From DT-111 sp965263225 (GTDB taxonomy: Bacteria; Bacteroidota; Bacteroidia; Chitinophagales; Saprospiraceae): DNA of 64,000 bases. Within the stretch, counting starts at the first letter, position 1; the number at the start of each line of letters is the position of its first letter. This document shows, in pieces, positions 44,203-53,988 of the stretch. The stretch lies in NCBI GenBank assembly GCA_965263225.1, contig CBDHHG010000001.1, positions 62,001 to 126,000 of the forward strand, given 5' to 3'. The notes under the pieces are model-generated. The model had not been told where the DNA came from, searched no databases, and saw only the letters and a program-made list of their open reading frames with translations. A program made the translations under genes and the position numbers.

Positions 44203-44712
44203 TTAGATTAAATCACTTAATTTTCTCAATTCGACCAGGGCTTTATGCATCCGCTTTTCAACGGCCTTTACACTAATATTCAATAGCATAGCGATCTCCC
44301 GATACTTCAAACCTTCCACTCGATTTAGTAGGAAAACTTCTCTATTCTTTTCTGGAAGTGCTGCGATAGCGCGCTCCAATCGCTCCCTAAACTCATTTTC
44401 TTCTAGTTCTTCCTGCGGCGTGAAATTTTGTACAGGCTTACTAATATTCAGCTGAAATTTGGCTATAACCTTGCGATGTTTAACCTCATCCAAGAATAGA
44501 TTATTGGCCACTCGAAATAAAAATGCCTTAGCTTTTTCGTACGATACTTTTTGGCAAGCTGCCCACATACGAAGGAAGGCTTCCTGCATTAAATCCTCGG
44601 CAAGATTGGGATCTCCACATTTATAATAGAGGAAGTTTCGCAATGGGCGTGCATAAGCCCAAAACAGTTCCTTGAATACAGATTGTTCACAAATTTGATC
44701 TGGCTTTGCCAT
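44203..44712 (-). CDS. ECF RNA polymerase sigma factor (FecI-like)
   Basis: A group IV sigma factor, 169 residues from the ATG at 44712 (a GTG-like extension to 44760 is less likely). Region 2 reads YYKCGDPNLAEDLMQEAFLRMW, region 4 reads LPEKNREVFLLNRVEGLKYREIAMLLNISVKAVEKRMHKAL with the helix-turn-helix. It directs polymerase to the operon's own promoter and perhaps to the GH3 gene. It is first in a sigma-FecR-receptor operon. Confidence 0.95.
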   Translation of the reverse strand: MAKPDQICEQSVFKELFWAYARPLRNFLYYKCGDPNLAEDLMQEAFLRMWAACQKVSYEKAKAFLFRVANNLFLDEVKHRKVIAKFQLNISKPVQNFTPQEELEENEFRERLERAIAALPEKNREVFLLNRVEGLKYREIAMLLNISVKAVEKRMHKALVELRKLSDLI

Positions 44713-44910
44713 GGAAATAGATTTCAGCAAAAGATGTTGGCGTGTAAGATAGAGGGGCAATTATTTTTTGCTACCGTCCTGCTCCTGAGGAGACCAAAAG
44801 CAACAAAATAATTGTCGGTACATGCCTTTTTTTGCTTAGACCACTATTTTTTAAATTCGTTTATTGGCTATCTAATAAAAAGCACCGTATAAGATGTCTA
44901 AATGTCCCTC

Positions 44911-47900
44911 ATGAAACAAATTATACGCATACTCATCGTGTTTGGGTGTATCAACCTAAATGCCCAAAAGACCTATTTCCAGCAAGAAGTGGATTATCAA
45001 ATAAAGGTGAAGCTGGATGATCAACAACATTTACTAGACGGGGTTATCACTATTGACTACAAAAACAACTCACCGGATACTTTACAACAACTTTACTTTC
45101 ATCTTTGGCCCAATGCTTATCGAAATCAGACGACGGCCTTTGCCCAGCAAATGTTACAACAAGGTAGACAGGACTTCTACTTTGCCAAAGATAGCCAATT
45201 GGGCAGCATTTCAAAGTTGGAATTCCAGGTGGATGAGCAGGAGGTTAGGTGGAGATTATCTTCCGAACATCAAGATATTGCCATCCTGATATTGAATCGG
45301 CCCTTAGCTCCGAAGCAAAGCATCAAGATAACGACCCCCTTCCTCCTTAAGATTCCCAATTCTTTCTCCCGCCTGGGGCATGTGGAAGATGCCTATCAAA
45401 TCAGTCAATGGTACCCAAAGCCAGCTGTTTACGACCAGCAAGGTTGGCACCCAATGCCCTACCTGGACGTGGGTGAATTCTATTCCGACTTCGGTTCATT
45501 TGACGTAGAAATCACTCTTCCGGCGAATTATGTGGTCGGTGCTACGGGAGAATTGGTAAGTCCGGAAGAAGAAGAATGGCTGTATGAACTAAGCGAAGCT
45601 ACGCGCCTATATCTGGACACTTTCAAATATCTGTCTCCCTTCATTGAGTATGAACTCAGCCCTGAATCCGCTGAAGTGTACAAAACGATCCGTTTCAAAG
45701 CAGATAAGGTCCACGATTTTGCCTGGTTTGCAGATAAGCGATTCAAACTCATTATGGATCAAGTTGAATTGTCGACTGGCGAAATTATTGAAACAAAGGT
45801 GTTTTTTACAAAAACCGAGGAAGCTTATTGGCAATATGCTACCGATTACTTAAAAAGATCCCTGGTCTTCTTTTCAGATAAGGTTGGAGCATACCCGTAT
45901 CCTCAAATGTCCGTCGTGCAAAGTGCCTTAAGTGCTGGAGGTGGGATGGAATACCCTATGATCACAGTAATAGATCAGGTGGGTACGGAGACCTACCTGG
46001 ATGAAGTAATTGCTCATGAGGTCGGGCACAATTGGTTCTATGGCGTGTTGGCCAATAATGAACGAGAACACGCCTGGATGGACGAGGGCATAACCAGTTA
46101 TTACGAACAAAAGTATAAGGAATATGTCGATGATCTTGAGTTTGGCATTTCCAGAAAGAAAAGAGTGTTAGAGGAGCGCGGTGATCACCTTCGACCCTAC
46201 CTGTACAAAGCGCGCACCCGCCAAGATCAAGCACCCGCCACTCCCTCGGACAAATTACGCCCTGGCAATTATGCCATGTCCTCTTATACGAAACCTGCTT
46301 TAGGCTTTCGGATGCTAGAAGAGTATATGGGTACATTCGCTTTTGACCAAGCAATGAGGGAGTACTTCCGCCTTTGGAAGTTCAAACACCCGGCCCCAGA
46401 CGATCTACGGGATGTACTAATGAAGCATAACAGGGATACACTTGATTGGTTATTTGAGGGAATTCTTGGCAGTACAGCACATTACGACTATGCCATTAAA
46501 AGCGTAAAGCGGGCCAACGATTCTCTTGAGATCATTGTGAAGAACAAAGGTAAAATTCAAGCCCCAATTGCAGTAGGAGGAATTAAAAACCGGGAAGTGG
46601 ATCGCCTATCCTGGCATGCACCAAAAGGGAAAAAAACCTCCATCAAGATTCCCGACGAAGGATTCCATAAAATCATACTCGACCCCCTATTTCTTACGCC
46701 AGATCTGTATGGAAGTAATAACTCCTGGGATCTGATGGGCCCTATTCCCAGACTTGAAGCAGTAGAGTTCCCTGTACTGAATATCTACGAAAAGGCCTTT
46801 AAGAGTAATCTTCACTGGGGTCCCTACTATGGTTGGAATGCCTATGATGGTTCCACCTTTGGTGCCGCTTTTTACAACACCGTATTCCCGCATCGTTCCT
46901 TTGAATACCTAGTAGCCCCCATGTTTGGACTGCAAAGTCTGGAACCCTCTGTAGTGGCATTATTACAATACAATGTATTTCCTAAATCCAAGGCCTTTCA
47001 AAAGATTACCTTTGGGGTGCAAGGTCGGAGTTTCAACTTTTTTACCCAAGACAAAATCGGCTATCGTTTACGCTTTAGCAGATGGTCTCCCTACATCAAT
47101 ATCCATTTCAGGCAAAAGAAACTTTCAACTTTCAAGCATTGGCTGGAATTGCAAGCCACTGGGCTTTGGAGAGAAAAAGCGGGATTCAATAATGATGGTC
47201 GCTTCCTGGGTACGACCTGGGAAAGAAATACCTTCTTTCGGATAGCTTACAGTGGAAAAAACAAACGCGTTATCCATCCCTTCCGTTACCGTCTAGTGGG
47301 TGAGTTATTGGAATTTGATGAGATTTCGGGGGTGAATCAATATATCCGGGCCAGCATTGAAACCCAGAACCAATTTACCTTTGGTCCCAACCAGCATTTT
47401 TATCTCCGTTTTTTCGCTGGTACTCACCTTAGCAATCCAGGTCGCAATGCCGGTAGCATTCGCCCCTCAGCATTCAATCTAGTTAGTCAAGGATTTAACG
47501 ACCTTACCTATCAAGACAGCTACTTTGGAAGAAACGAAACCTCCGGTTTTTGGTCCCAGCAAATTACAGTTCGAGAAGGCGGCTTCAAGACTCCTATTCC
47601 AACAGGCTTTCCACTCGGCCGAAGCAATGATTACATCGTGGCCCTTAATTTCAAAGTTGATATCCCTATTAACAACTATCATGAACCTCGCATACGACCC
47701 TATTTTGACATTGGCTACTTCCATAATGCTACCCCCGATGGGCAAGCAGCTACTTTCAAAGATCAATTACTCTGGAATGCAGGAATAGCCTTTGAACTTT
47801 TGGATGGTGTGTTTGGGATTTACTTCCCGCTCATTAGTTCTTCTAATCTGGAAAATCGCTTGGCAGAGCGAGGTAACTATATCAATCGAATTAGCTTTGC

Positions 47901-47949
47901 CTTTGACATCAATCGAGGAGACCCACGTGATCGGTGGCAACCTTATTAG
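44911..47949 (+). CDS. M1 family metallopeptidase with C-terminal barrel
   Basis: A 1012-residue exported zinc aminopeptidase-like protein; the ATG at 44911 places a good signal peptide (IIRILIVFGCINLNAQ) first. The M1 substrate motif is GGGMEYP (the GxMEN equivalent), and the zinc site is HEVGHNW...MDEG, with His369, His373 and Glu392. The C-terminal 400 residues are rich in alternating beta strands (FQKITFGVQGRSFNF, FYLRFFAGTHL) and end with an aromatic residue, which suggests an outer-membrane barrel carrying the peptidase. Such fusions occur in Bacteroidota. It is convergent with parC. Confidence 0.88.
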   Translation: MKQIIRILIVFGCINLNAQKTYFQQEVDYQIKVKLDDQQHLLDGVITIDYKNNSPDTLQQLYFHLWPNAYRNQTTAFAQQMLQQGRQDFYFAKDSQLGSISKLEFQVDEQEVRWRLSSEHQDIAILILNRPLAPKQSIKITTPFLLKIPNSFSRLGHVEDAYQISQWYPKPAVYDQQGWHPMPYLDVGEFYSDFGSFDVEITLPANYVVGATGELVSPEEEEWLYELSEATRLYLDTFKYLSPFIEYELSPESAEVYKTIRFKADKVHDFAWFADKRFKLIMDQVELSTGEIIETKVFFTKTEEAYWQYATDYLKRSLVFFSDKVGAYPYPQMSVVQSALSAGGGMEYPMITVIDQVGTETYLDEVIAHEVGHNWFYGVLANNEREHAWMDEGITSYYEQKYKEYVDDLEFGISRKKRVLEERGDHLRPYLYKARTRQDQAPATPSDKLRPGNYAMSSYTKPALGFRMLEEYMGTFAFDQAMREYFRLWKFKHPAPDDLRDVLMKHNRDTLDWLFEGILGSTAHYDYAIKSVKRANDSLEIIVKNKGKIQAPIAVGGIKNREVDRLSWHAPKGKKTSIKIPDEGFHKIILDPLFLTPDLYGSNNSWDLMGPIPRLEAVEFPVLNIYEKAFKSNLHWGPYYGWNAYDGSTFGAAFYNTVFPHRSFEYLVAPMFGLQSLEPSVVALLQYNVFPKSKAFQKITFGVQGRSFNFFTQDKIGYRLRFSRWSPYINIHFRQKKLSTFKHWLELQATGLWREKAGFNNDGRFLGTTWERNTFFRIAYSGKNKRVIHPFRYRLVGELLEFDEISGVNQYIRASIETQNQFTFGPNQHFYLRFFAGTHLSNPGRNAGSIRPSAFNLVSQGFNDLTYQDSYFGRNETSGFWSQQITVREGGFKTPIPTGFPLGRSNDYIVALNFKVDIPINNYHEPRIRPYFDIGYFHNATPDGQAATFKDQLLWNAGIAFELLDGVFGIYFPLISSSNLENRLAERGNYINRISFAFDINRGDPRDRWQPY

Positions 47950-47998
47950 CCCCTACTTTTATGCTACAATGATCGACTGATATACCTAGATACATGAA

Positions 47999-48048
47999 AC
48001 AGGGTTGAAGAGAATAGACAAAAGCGTCATTGTTCTCTTCAACCCTGT
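47999..48048. terminator. Strong bidirectional terminator
   Basis: ACAGGGTTGAAGAGAA (47999-48014) is perfectly complementary to TTCTCTTCAACCCTGT (48033-48048), a 16-bp stem with an 18-base loop. It sits between the convergent M1 peptidase and parC genes. Confidence 0.75.
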
Positions 48049-48105
48049 ATAATTTTGACCTGTTTCTGTATAACCTACTGCGTAGTAATCATGGGAAACC
48101 CTTGC

Positions 48106-50736
48106 TTAGAACATCTTAGTCTGTCCATTACCTCCAACTTCCAAGTCAATGGTATCACCAGCGGAGAGTTTTTTATCATCTGACTTGGCCTTGGTAGGTT
48201 CCTTAGGTTTTTCAGTTAAGTCTTTGAAACTAGAGATTTTCTTGTCGATCAACTTATTGCCCAGTGCTTTCCATCCTTTGACGTCGATGAATTCAGCAAT
48301 ATCCACGGTACCCTCTTCTTTCCCCCCTTTGACACGGAAGGCATATTGCAATTTCGGCTTCTCAGCAACGGAAGCAAAATAAAGCTTGGTATTGGTATGA
48401 TCCGAAAGAAAGGGGAAAGACTGTCCTAATTTATTGGTTTCTATTTTGAAACGTTTGATCATAGTCCATTCCTTACCTCCCTCAAAGTATACTGCACTTA
48501 TGACCGTATCCGATGCTAGCTTTCCAATGTGCACCACATCGTTCGCATCAAATTTCTTCTGCATATCCAATTCAAGCACTTGGTATTCTCCTGATTTGTA
48601 AATTACCAAGAGATTGTCTCCCGTATCAAAGGCCCCAAGATATAGACCTCGTTCTGAAGTGTTCAATCGACCACTAACCTCATCCATCCATATCTTGATC
48701 GCCCCAAGCGTAGATTTACCGGCCTCCTTTAGCGTAATCTTACGAACAGGATATCGGGTTAAAATATTTCCTGCGGCTCCCCGGCCTTTTATATCAATCG
48801 TACTAAAGTCAAAATCAAACATCTTCTTCCGTGCCTTACTGCCCTGCGTCAGTTGCACATGAACCAGCTCCGCCTCTCCATTTAGGTTGGCAGAAAAGTA
48901 AAGTAATTTGGCTTTGTCTAATCCTTTCGCAGGAGGGTAATTAGTCGTTCGAGTGATGCTGGTAACATTAAATCGCTTGATCATAGTACGACCGTTCTTG
49001 CTATTCAGATAGATCATGTTATAGGTCGTTCTTTCATCTCCCTTTTTCCATACAGCCACGTGAATGATCCCTTTACCTACAAATACTTTGTCCGCTATCT
49101 TGACCACCTGGAAAGATGCATCCTTTTTAAACACGATAATATCATCAATATCGGAGCAGTCGCAAACAAACTCATCTTTCTTCAAGGAGGTGCCAATAAA
49201 ACCATCAGCTTTATTGACGTATAACTTGGCATTATTGGCTACGACCATTGCCGCCTTGATGGTATCGAAGGTGGTAATTTCCGTCTTGCGTTCTTTGCCT
49301 TTACCATACTTCTCCAACAATCTGTTGTAGTAAGAGATGGTGTACTCCGTTAGATGGGCAAGATGGTGTTTGACTTCTTTGAGTGCCTCCTCCAACTTAG
49401 CAATCTGCTCATCTGCTTTGAAAGAGTTGAATTTAGATATGCGCTTGATTTTAATTTCCGTCAGCCGAACGATATCTTCTTCTGTAACATCTCTCAACAA
49501 ACGTACCCTTTTGTCATTGGCTTTTGGTTTTGTACTGGGACCAACGACATACTTTTGCAACTCCCGGTCAATGGTCTCGATCACGGCTTCCCAGGTCTCA
49601 CACTCTTCAATTTCTCGATAGATCCGATTTTCAATAAAGATTTTTTCCAAGCTGGCGAAATGCAGCTTTTCTTCCAGCGCTGCCTTTTCGATTTCCAACT
49701 CTTGACGCAAGAGATCTTTAGTGTTGAAAGTATTGAATCGCAATATCTCCTCAACCGTCACAAAGTGTGGCTTATTATCAATGATGATACAAGCATTTGG
49801 AGAAATCGATTTTTCACACTTTGTAAAAGCGTAGAGCGCATCAATAGTCACCTCAGGCGATATTCCAGTGGCTAATTCTATCTGAATCTCTACATCCTTC
49901 GCCGTATTATCTATAACCTTCTTAATCTTTATCTTCCCTTTATCATTTGCCTTGATAATATCATCGATCAAGCTGGAAGTTGTCTCTCCAAAGGGCAAAT
50001 CCGTAATCTTTAAGGTCTTCTTATCTACCGCCTCTATGCGCGCCCGCACCTTAATCTTTCCGCCTCTTTTCCCTCCCCGGTAATCATTCACATCTACAAA
50101 TCCACCAGTCAAGAAATCCGGATAAATCTTTACCTTTTTGTCCTCCAATATTTTAATAGAGGCCTTGATAAGTTCTATAAAATTATGCGGAAGTATTTTG
50201 GTGGAAAGGCCTACGGCAATCCCCTCAGCTCCTTGTGCCAGAACCAAAGGAAACTTCATCGGTAGATTAATCGGCTCCCTCTTCCGACCATCATAGGAAA
50301 TTTGCCATTCGGTAGTCTGGGGGTTGAAAGCAACCTCTAAGGCAAATTTGGTCAATCTTGCTTCAATATAACGGGAAGCAGCAGCTCGGTCTCCTGTTCT
50401 CGGATCTCCCCAGTTTCCCTGAGTGTCGATCATCAGGTCTTTTTGACCCAAGTTAACCATTGCATCACCTATCGCGGCATCACCATGGGGGTGATATTGC
50501 ATGGTTTGTCCGATGATGTTCGCTACTTTATTGTAACGGCCATCATCCATTTCTTTCATCGCGTGAAATATCCGTCGCTGTACAGGTTTCAAACCATCTC
50601 CAATGGCGGGTACCGCTCGCTCTAGAATTACATAGGAAGCATAATCCAGGAAATAATCCTGGTACATACCATTTAAGCTGATGACTTGTTCTTGCTCTTG
50701 TCCGTTTGGGGTAGGCTCAATTTTATCTATACTCAT
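48106..50736 (-). CDS. parC: DNA topoisomerase IV subunit A
   Basis: ParC cuts and rejoins DNA to separate daughter chromosomes. From the ATG at 50736 it has 876 residues; the TTG at 50766 only adds a non-conserved leader. The QRRIFHAM, QYHPHGDAAIGDA and AAASRYIEAR motifs are intact, with the catalytic Tyr123. The C-terminal domain holds beta-pinwheel repeats without the GyrA-box, which favours ParC over GyrA. The end (DTIDLEVGGNGQTKMF) is acidic. parE is not in the window, although the two are often neighbours. Confidence 0.93.
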   Translation of the reverse strand: MSIDKIEPTPNGQEQEQVISLNGMYQDYFLDYASYVILERAVPAIGDGLKPVQRRIFHAMKEMDDGRYNKVANIIGQTMQYHPHGDAAIGDAMVNLGQKDLMIDTQGNWGDPRTGDRAAASRYIEARLTKFALEVAFNPQTTEWQISYDGRKREPINLPMKFPLVLAQGAEGIAVGLSTKILPHNFIELIKASIKILEDKKVKIYPDFLTGGFVDVNDYRGGKRGGKIKVRARIEAVDKKTLKITDLPFGETTSSLIDDIIKANDKGKIKIKKVIDNTAKDVEIQIELATGISPEVTIDALYAFTKCEKSISPNACIIIDNKPHFVTVEEILRFNTFNTKDLLRQELEIEKAALEEKLHFASLEKIFIENRIYREIEECETWEAVIETIDRELQKYVVGPSTKPKANDKRVRLLRDVTEEDIVRLTEIKIKRISKFNSFKADEQIAKLEEALKEVKHHLAHLTEYTISYYNRLLEKYGKGKERKTEITTFDTIKAAMVVANNAKLYVNKADGFIGTSLKKDEFVCDCSDIDDIIVFKKDASFQVVKIADKVFVGKGIIHVAVWKKGDERTTYNMIYLNSKNGRTMIKRFNVTSITRTTNYPPAKGLDKAKLLYFSANLNGEAELVHVQLTQGSKARKKMFDFDFSTIDIKGRGAAGNILTRYPVRKITLKEAGKSTLGAIKIWMDEVSGRLNTSERGLYLGAFDTGDNLLVIYKSGEYQVLELDMQKKFDANDVVHIGKLASDTVISAVYFEGGKEWTMIKRFKIETNKLGQSFPFLSDHTNTKLYFASVAEKPKLQYAFRVKGGKEEGTVDIAEFIDVKGWKALGNKLIDKKISSFKDLTEKPKEPTKAKSDDKKLSAGDTIDLEVGGNGQTKMF

Positions 50737-51086
50737 TTGTCCGTTTTCAATTGCCGCCAATATCAATTAATTGAGCGAAAATACAAAAAAGGGACTTAAA
50801 ACAAAAAATTTAATTCACTCAAAAAAAACATGATTTGTTTTTAAAAATAATGAATCCGTCTGGTATGGAACTGCCTAGTACCGCATAAACCTATGGTAAA
50901 ATGGCCGGCTTGGTAACAATTAGCAGGACAGCAAAAGAAAAATGTTAAAATATCGCCATAGCTGAGGCGGACGGGCAGCAAATCCTAACCCTAAATCGTT
51001 GTAAAGCTAGCGTCATTTGTTATTGGCAGTTCCAACCCTAGTTGTAATTTTTGTCCAATTCGCCTAACTTAGCCAATAGGACCAAT

Positions 51087-51650
51087 ATGGATATTGCTTT
51101 GCCTTTAGGTAACGAAGAGAGAGACCTCATCAAAGCCTGCATTCGAAAAGAGCGTTGGGCGCAAAAGCTACTGTACGAAGAATATTACAGTAAGCTGATG
51201 GGTGTATGCCTTCGGTACGCTAATAATGAGCATGATGCCCTGGATATTTTACACGAAGGGTTCATAAAGATTTACCGCAATATCCATAAATACCAACCTG
51301 GAACTTCACTAATCGCCTGGATGCGGCGAATCATGGTCAACACTTCCATTGATTATTGTCGCAAGAACATTCGACGCCGAACAGAAAACATTGAGGAAGC
51401 TTTTGATATCAGTGCTGTGGAAGCAGATGCCATCAGTCAATGTACTGAAAAGGAAATCCTAGAATCCATACAGCAGTTATCAACGGCTTACCGCACGGTC
51501 TTTAACCTTTATGTGATTGAAGGATATTCCCACAAGGAAATCGCAGATAAGCTGAGTATTACTGAAAGCACCTCGCGATCCAACCTTGTAAAAGCCAGAA
51601 TGAAACTAAAAGCCATTTTGAGTTCGAGATTCTACGGATATGAAGAGTAA
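51087..51650 (+). CDS. ECF sigma factor of a dual-membrane anti-sigma pair
   Basis: A 187-residue ECF sigma factor from the ATG at 51087; the frame begins with a TTG at 51051. Region 2 is YANNEHDALDILHEGFIKIYRNI, and region 4 is LSTAYRTVFNLYVIEGYSHKEIADKLSITESTSRSNLVKARMKL with a helix-turn-helix. It overlaps the next gene by 11 bases, so translation is coupled. The next gene product carries a probable anti-sigma N-terminus. It would therefore control a regulon in answer to an outer-membrane signal. Confidence 0.93.
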   Translation: MDIALPLGNEERDLIKACIRKERWAQKLLYEEYYSKLMGVCLRYANNEHDALDILHEGFIKIYRNIHKYQPGTSLIAWMRRIMVNTSIDYCRKNIRRRTENIEEAFDISAVEADAISQCTEKEILESIQQLSTAYRTVFNLYVIEGYSHKEIADKLSITESTSRSNLVKARMKLKAILSSRFYGYEE

Positions 51651-53268
51651 ACACGATTTTGATGAATTTATCCGCGGCCGGATACAAGAGGTGGAGGCGG
51701 AAGGCCAGCCCCAGGGTTGGGACCTCCTAGCAGACCGGCTGTCTAAAGAGGAAGGAGGCACCGCAGCTGCTGATGAGAAGTTGATGGAAGCCGTCGTATT
51801 TGAGAAAATGAGCCAAATGGAAGCTCCTTTCGAGCCCGCTCATTGGAACAAATTAGAAACACGCCTCAACGAAGAATACCGCTTTGTTAATAAAATTATC
51901 CGATACAAATCTCTCGAACTTTCTCTCTTCCTACTCTTAATCGCACTTTTTGTTAATTATTACCCTGAAAATTCAAGCTTAAAAAATAAGAAAGTCCCTC
52001 TAGGAACGCCTGCGATAGCATCTGATATTGAAATTAAGGAAACCACTACGAGCATCAGTAATTCTACTGGACAAGACATTGCTACGAGTGAGTCTAGTAA
52101 ACGTGCCTCTAAAACGGAAGGTAAGCAAGCAGGTGATCTTCCTACAGTTAATATAGCCGATCATACTATTGACGATCGTCCAACAAAAGGACAAGCTGCG
52201 CCAACAGAGTCTACTCATGCGACGCCGATCGCCTCCGCCCAGCTCATGCCTTCTGCCAAAGGTGAAGTAGTTGCGGATAGGGATCAGCCCGAGCAGCAGA
52301 CCTTCTCCTTGTTATCTGCACTACAACAGCCATCTTTACTCCGACAAGAGTTAGATGCGATGCTCCCAGAAAACCAGAGCCCGGTAGGTGCCCATTCTAT
52401 CATCAGAAGTCCAATTAGCAAAATTGATCTGAGTGAAGATAAGGCTGGACTGGACCTGAATTTGTGGGCAGCTTTAGCGCCAGTTCCTGGTTTAGTGATA
52501 TCTCCATACACTGATGATTTGGAAGCAATTGCAGAAATCACTCCGGGCCCTCGCGAACGCTTTGTTCGCTTCGGCGTACAAGGATCAAGTGATTACAATC
52601 GCGTCATCACTCCGCCGGTTTTCATCAATGGAAAACGACATGAACTGGATCGCTATGCACTGGGTTACAGCGGTGGTATTACTTTTAGCTGGGGCAATAA
52701 GAAATGGGAAATGGAATCTGGTTTGATCTACTCCTCCAAGAAATACCTGCCCCTACCTTTATTAGAAATAGACTATAGCCTGACCAACGGCATTTCTGGT
52801 GAGCAACTGAAGTCCTTCGAATATGATATGGTTTCTATTCCTCTAAACTTCCGTCACCATTTTATTCCCAACGGCAAATGGCGCTTCTATTATACTGCGG
52901 GTGTGAGCATGCATACAATTATGCAAGCTGACTACTTCGTCAAAAGTCCTACCCGCCCCCAACCTGTTGGGCCACCAAGCAACTTCGGAGCACCCATCCC
53001 GCCTAATAACAACAACACCAAGGCAGGCGTAGAGAAATCTGCATTTACAAAAGGATTGTTGCAGGGAGGCGCCTTCGAACAAAACACTTTCTTCACTGCA
53101 AACTTAGGCATTGGCTTGGAGCGCTACATCAGCCACCGTACCAGTTTGTTTGCGCAACCACAGTATCAACATACCGTGCTGTATCTTGTCGATAATGGCG
53201 GTGTAGGGCCGTTCCAGGACAAGATCAATACCATGCGGTTGATCTTTGGTATGCGAGTGAAGCTATAG
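51640..53268 (+). CDS. Probable dual-membrane-spanning anti-sigma/barrel protein
   Basis: A 542-residue protein without a cleavable signal. Residues 1-88 are cytoplasmic in type, with two similar W-x2-L segments (QGWDLLADRLSKEE, 25-38; AHWNKLETRLNEE, 67-79), which could hold the sigma factor. One membrane helix is at 91-108. A 190-residue Ser/Thr/Ala/Pro-rich linker follows. From about 305 it has PorT-like barrel strands (VRFGVQGSSDYN, ALGYSGGITFSWG, FYYTAGVSMHTIM, FTANLGIGLERYI) and ends MRLIFGMRVKL. This is the layout of the dual-membrane-spanning anti-sigma factors (Dma) of Bacteroides thetaiotaomicron. It follows the ECF sigma gene with an 11-base overlap. Confidence 0.8.
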   Translation: MKSKHDFDEFIRGRIQEVEAEGQPQGWDLLADRLSKEEGGTAAADEKLMEAVVFEKMSQMEAPFEPAHWNKLETRLNEEYRFVNKIIRYKSLELSLFLLLIALFVNYYPENSSLKNKKVPLGTPAIASDIEIKETTTSISNSTGQDIATSESSKRASKTEGKQAGDLPTVNIADHTIDDRPTKGQAAPTESTHATPIASAQLMPSAKGEVVADRDQPEQQTFSLLSALQQPSLLRQELDAMLPENQSPVGAHSIIRSPISKIDLSEDKAGLDLNLWAALAPVPGLVISPYTDDLEAIAEITPGPRERFVRFGVQGSSDYNRVITPPVFINGKRHELDRYALGYSGGITFSWGNKKWEMESGLIYSSKKYLPLPLLEIDYSLTNGISGEQLKSFEYDMVSIPLNFRHHFIPNGKWRFYYTAGVSMHTIMQADYFVKSPTRPQPVGPPSNFGAPIPPNNNNTKAGVEKSAFTKGLLQGGAFEQNTFFTANLGIGLERYISHRTSLFAQPQYQHTVLYLVDNGGVGPFQDKINTMRLIFGMRVKL

Positions 53269-53289
53269 TTCATTCAACCATTCCCTTCT

Positions 53290-53988
53290 TTAACTCAGCA
53301 CACGCTTATACCACTTGGCTAGTTTGAAAGGGCAATACCCCCTTCGAAAGAGCGTAAAGGTAATGCCATTGACGATCTGAACCTTTAGGTAAGAATTCTT
53401 TTCATACTTACGAGCAGAGATCAGCACTGGATTCTTTATAAAATGAAGCGGATACCGCTTTTTCGCTCGCCAAATAAAGTCAAAATCTTCCATAATGGGT
53501 AAATCCTCATTAAATCGCCCCAAGGTTTCAAATGTAACCTTCGGTAAAAAGAGGGTTTGATCTCCTCCCCCACTAGTTATGGCATCAAACTGAGTCATGT
53601 AAGCATTGATTTTAAGCAGACTTGAATCTGAATCAAAATCATAAGAAAAGCAGCCTAATTGATGTCCCTCTTGCACTGCTTCTATAATATTTGCGAGACA
53701 ATCTCTAGGCGGCAGCGCATCAGCGTGTACGAAGTAAAGAATCTCGCCTTTCGCGGCTTGCGCACCATAGTTCATTTGTACGGCTCGGCTTGCAGTTGGA
53801 GCCTGCAAGAGTTGAGCTCCCGCCGCTATCGCTAATTCACAAGTTTTGTCTGTACTCCCCCCATCCGATACGATAATCTCCTTTAAGTAGATTTGATGTG
53901 CTAAGGCTCGTAGATGCTGGACAAGTTGCCCTATACGCTCTTCTTCATTAAGCGTAGGAATAATGATGCTTATACTATTTAGGTCCAT
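53290..53988 (-). CDS. Glycosyltransferase family 2 (TIGR04283)
   Basis: A GT-A fold glycosyltransferase of 232 residues. SISIIIPTLNEEERI at the start, then EIIVSDGGSTDKT (nucleotide-sugar binding) and FVHADALPP (the metal-binding DxD equivalent) are seen, along with PIMEDFDFIWRAKK as the acceptor region. The pattern is that of the TIGR04283 'arsenosugar biosynthesis' glycosyltransferases, though that label rests on genome context and may not apply here, as no arsenic genes are seen. Soluble or membrane-associated. It is convergent with the sigma/anti-sigma pair. Confidence 0.85.
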   Translation of the reverse strand: MDLNSISIIIPTLNEEERIGQLVQHLRALAHQIYLKEIIVSDGGSTDKTCELAIAAGAQLLQAPTASRAVQMNYGAQAAKGEILYFVHADALPPRDCLANIIEAVQEGHQLGCFSYDFDSDSSLLKINAYMTQFDAITSGGGDQTLFLPKVTFETLGRFNEDLPIMEDFDFIWRAKKRYPLHFIKNPVLISARKYEKNSYLKVQIVNGITFTLFRRGYCPFKLAKWYKRVLS

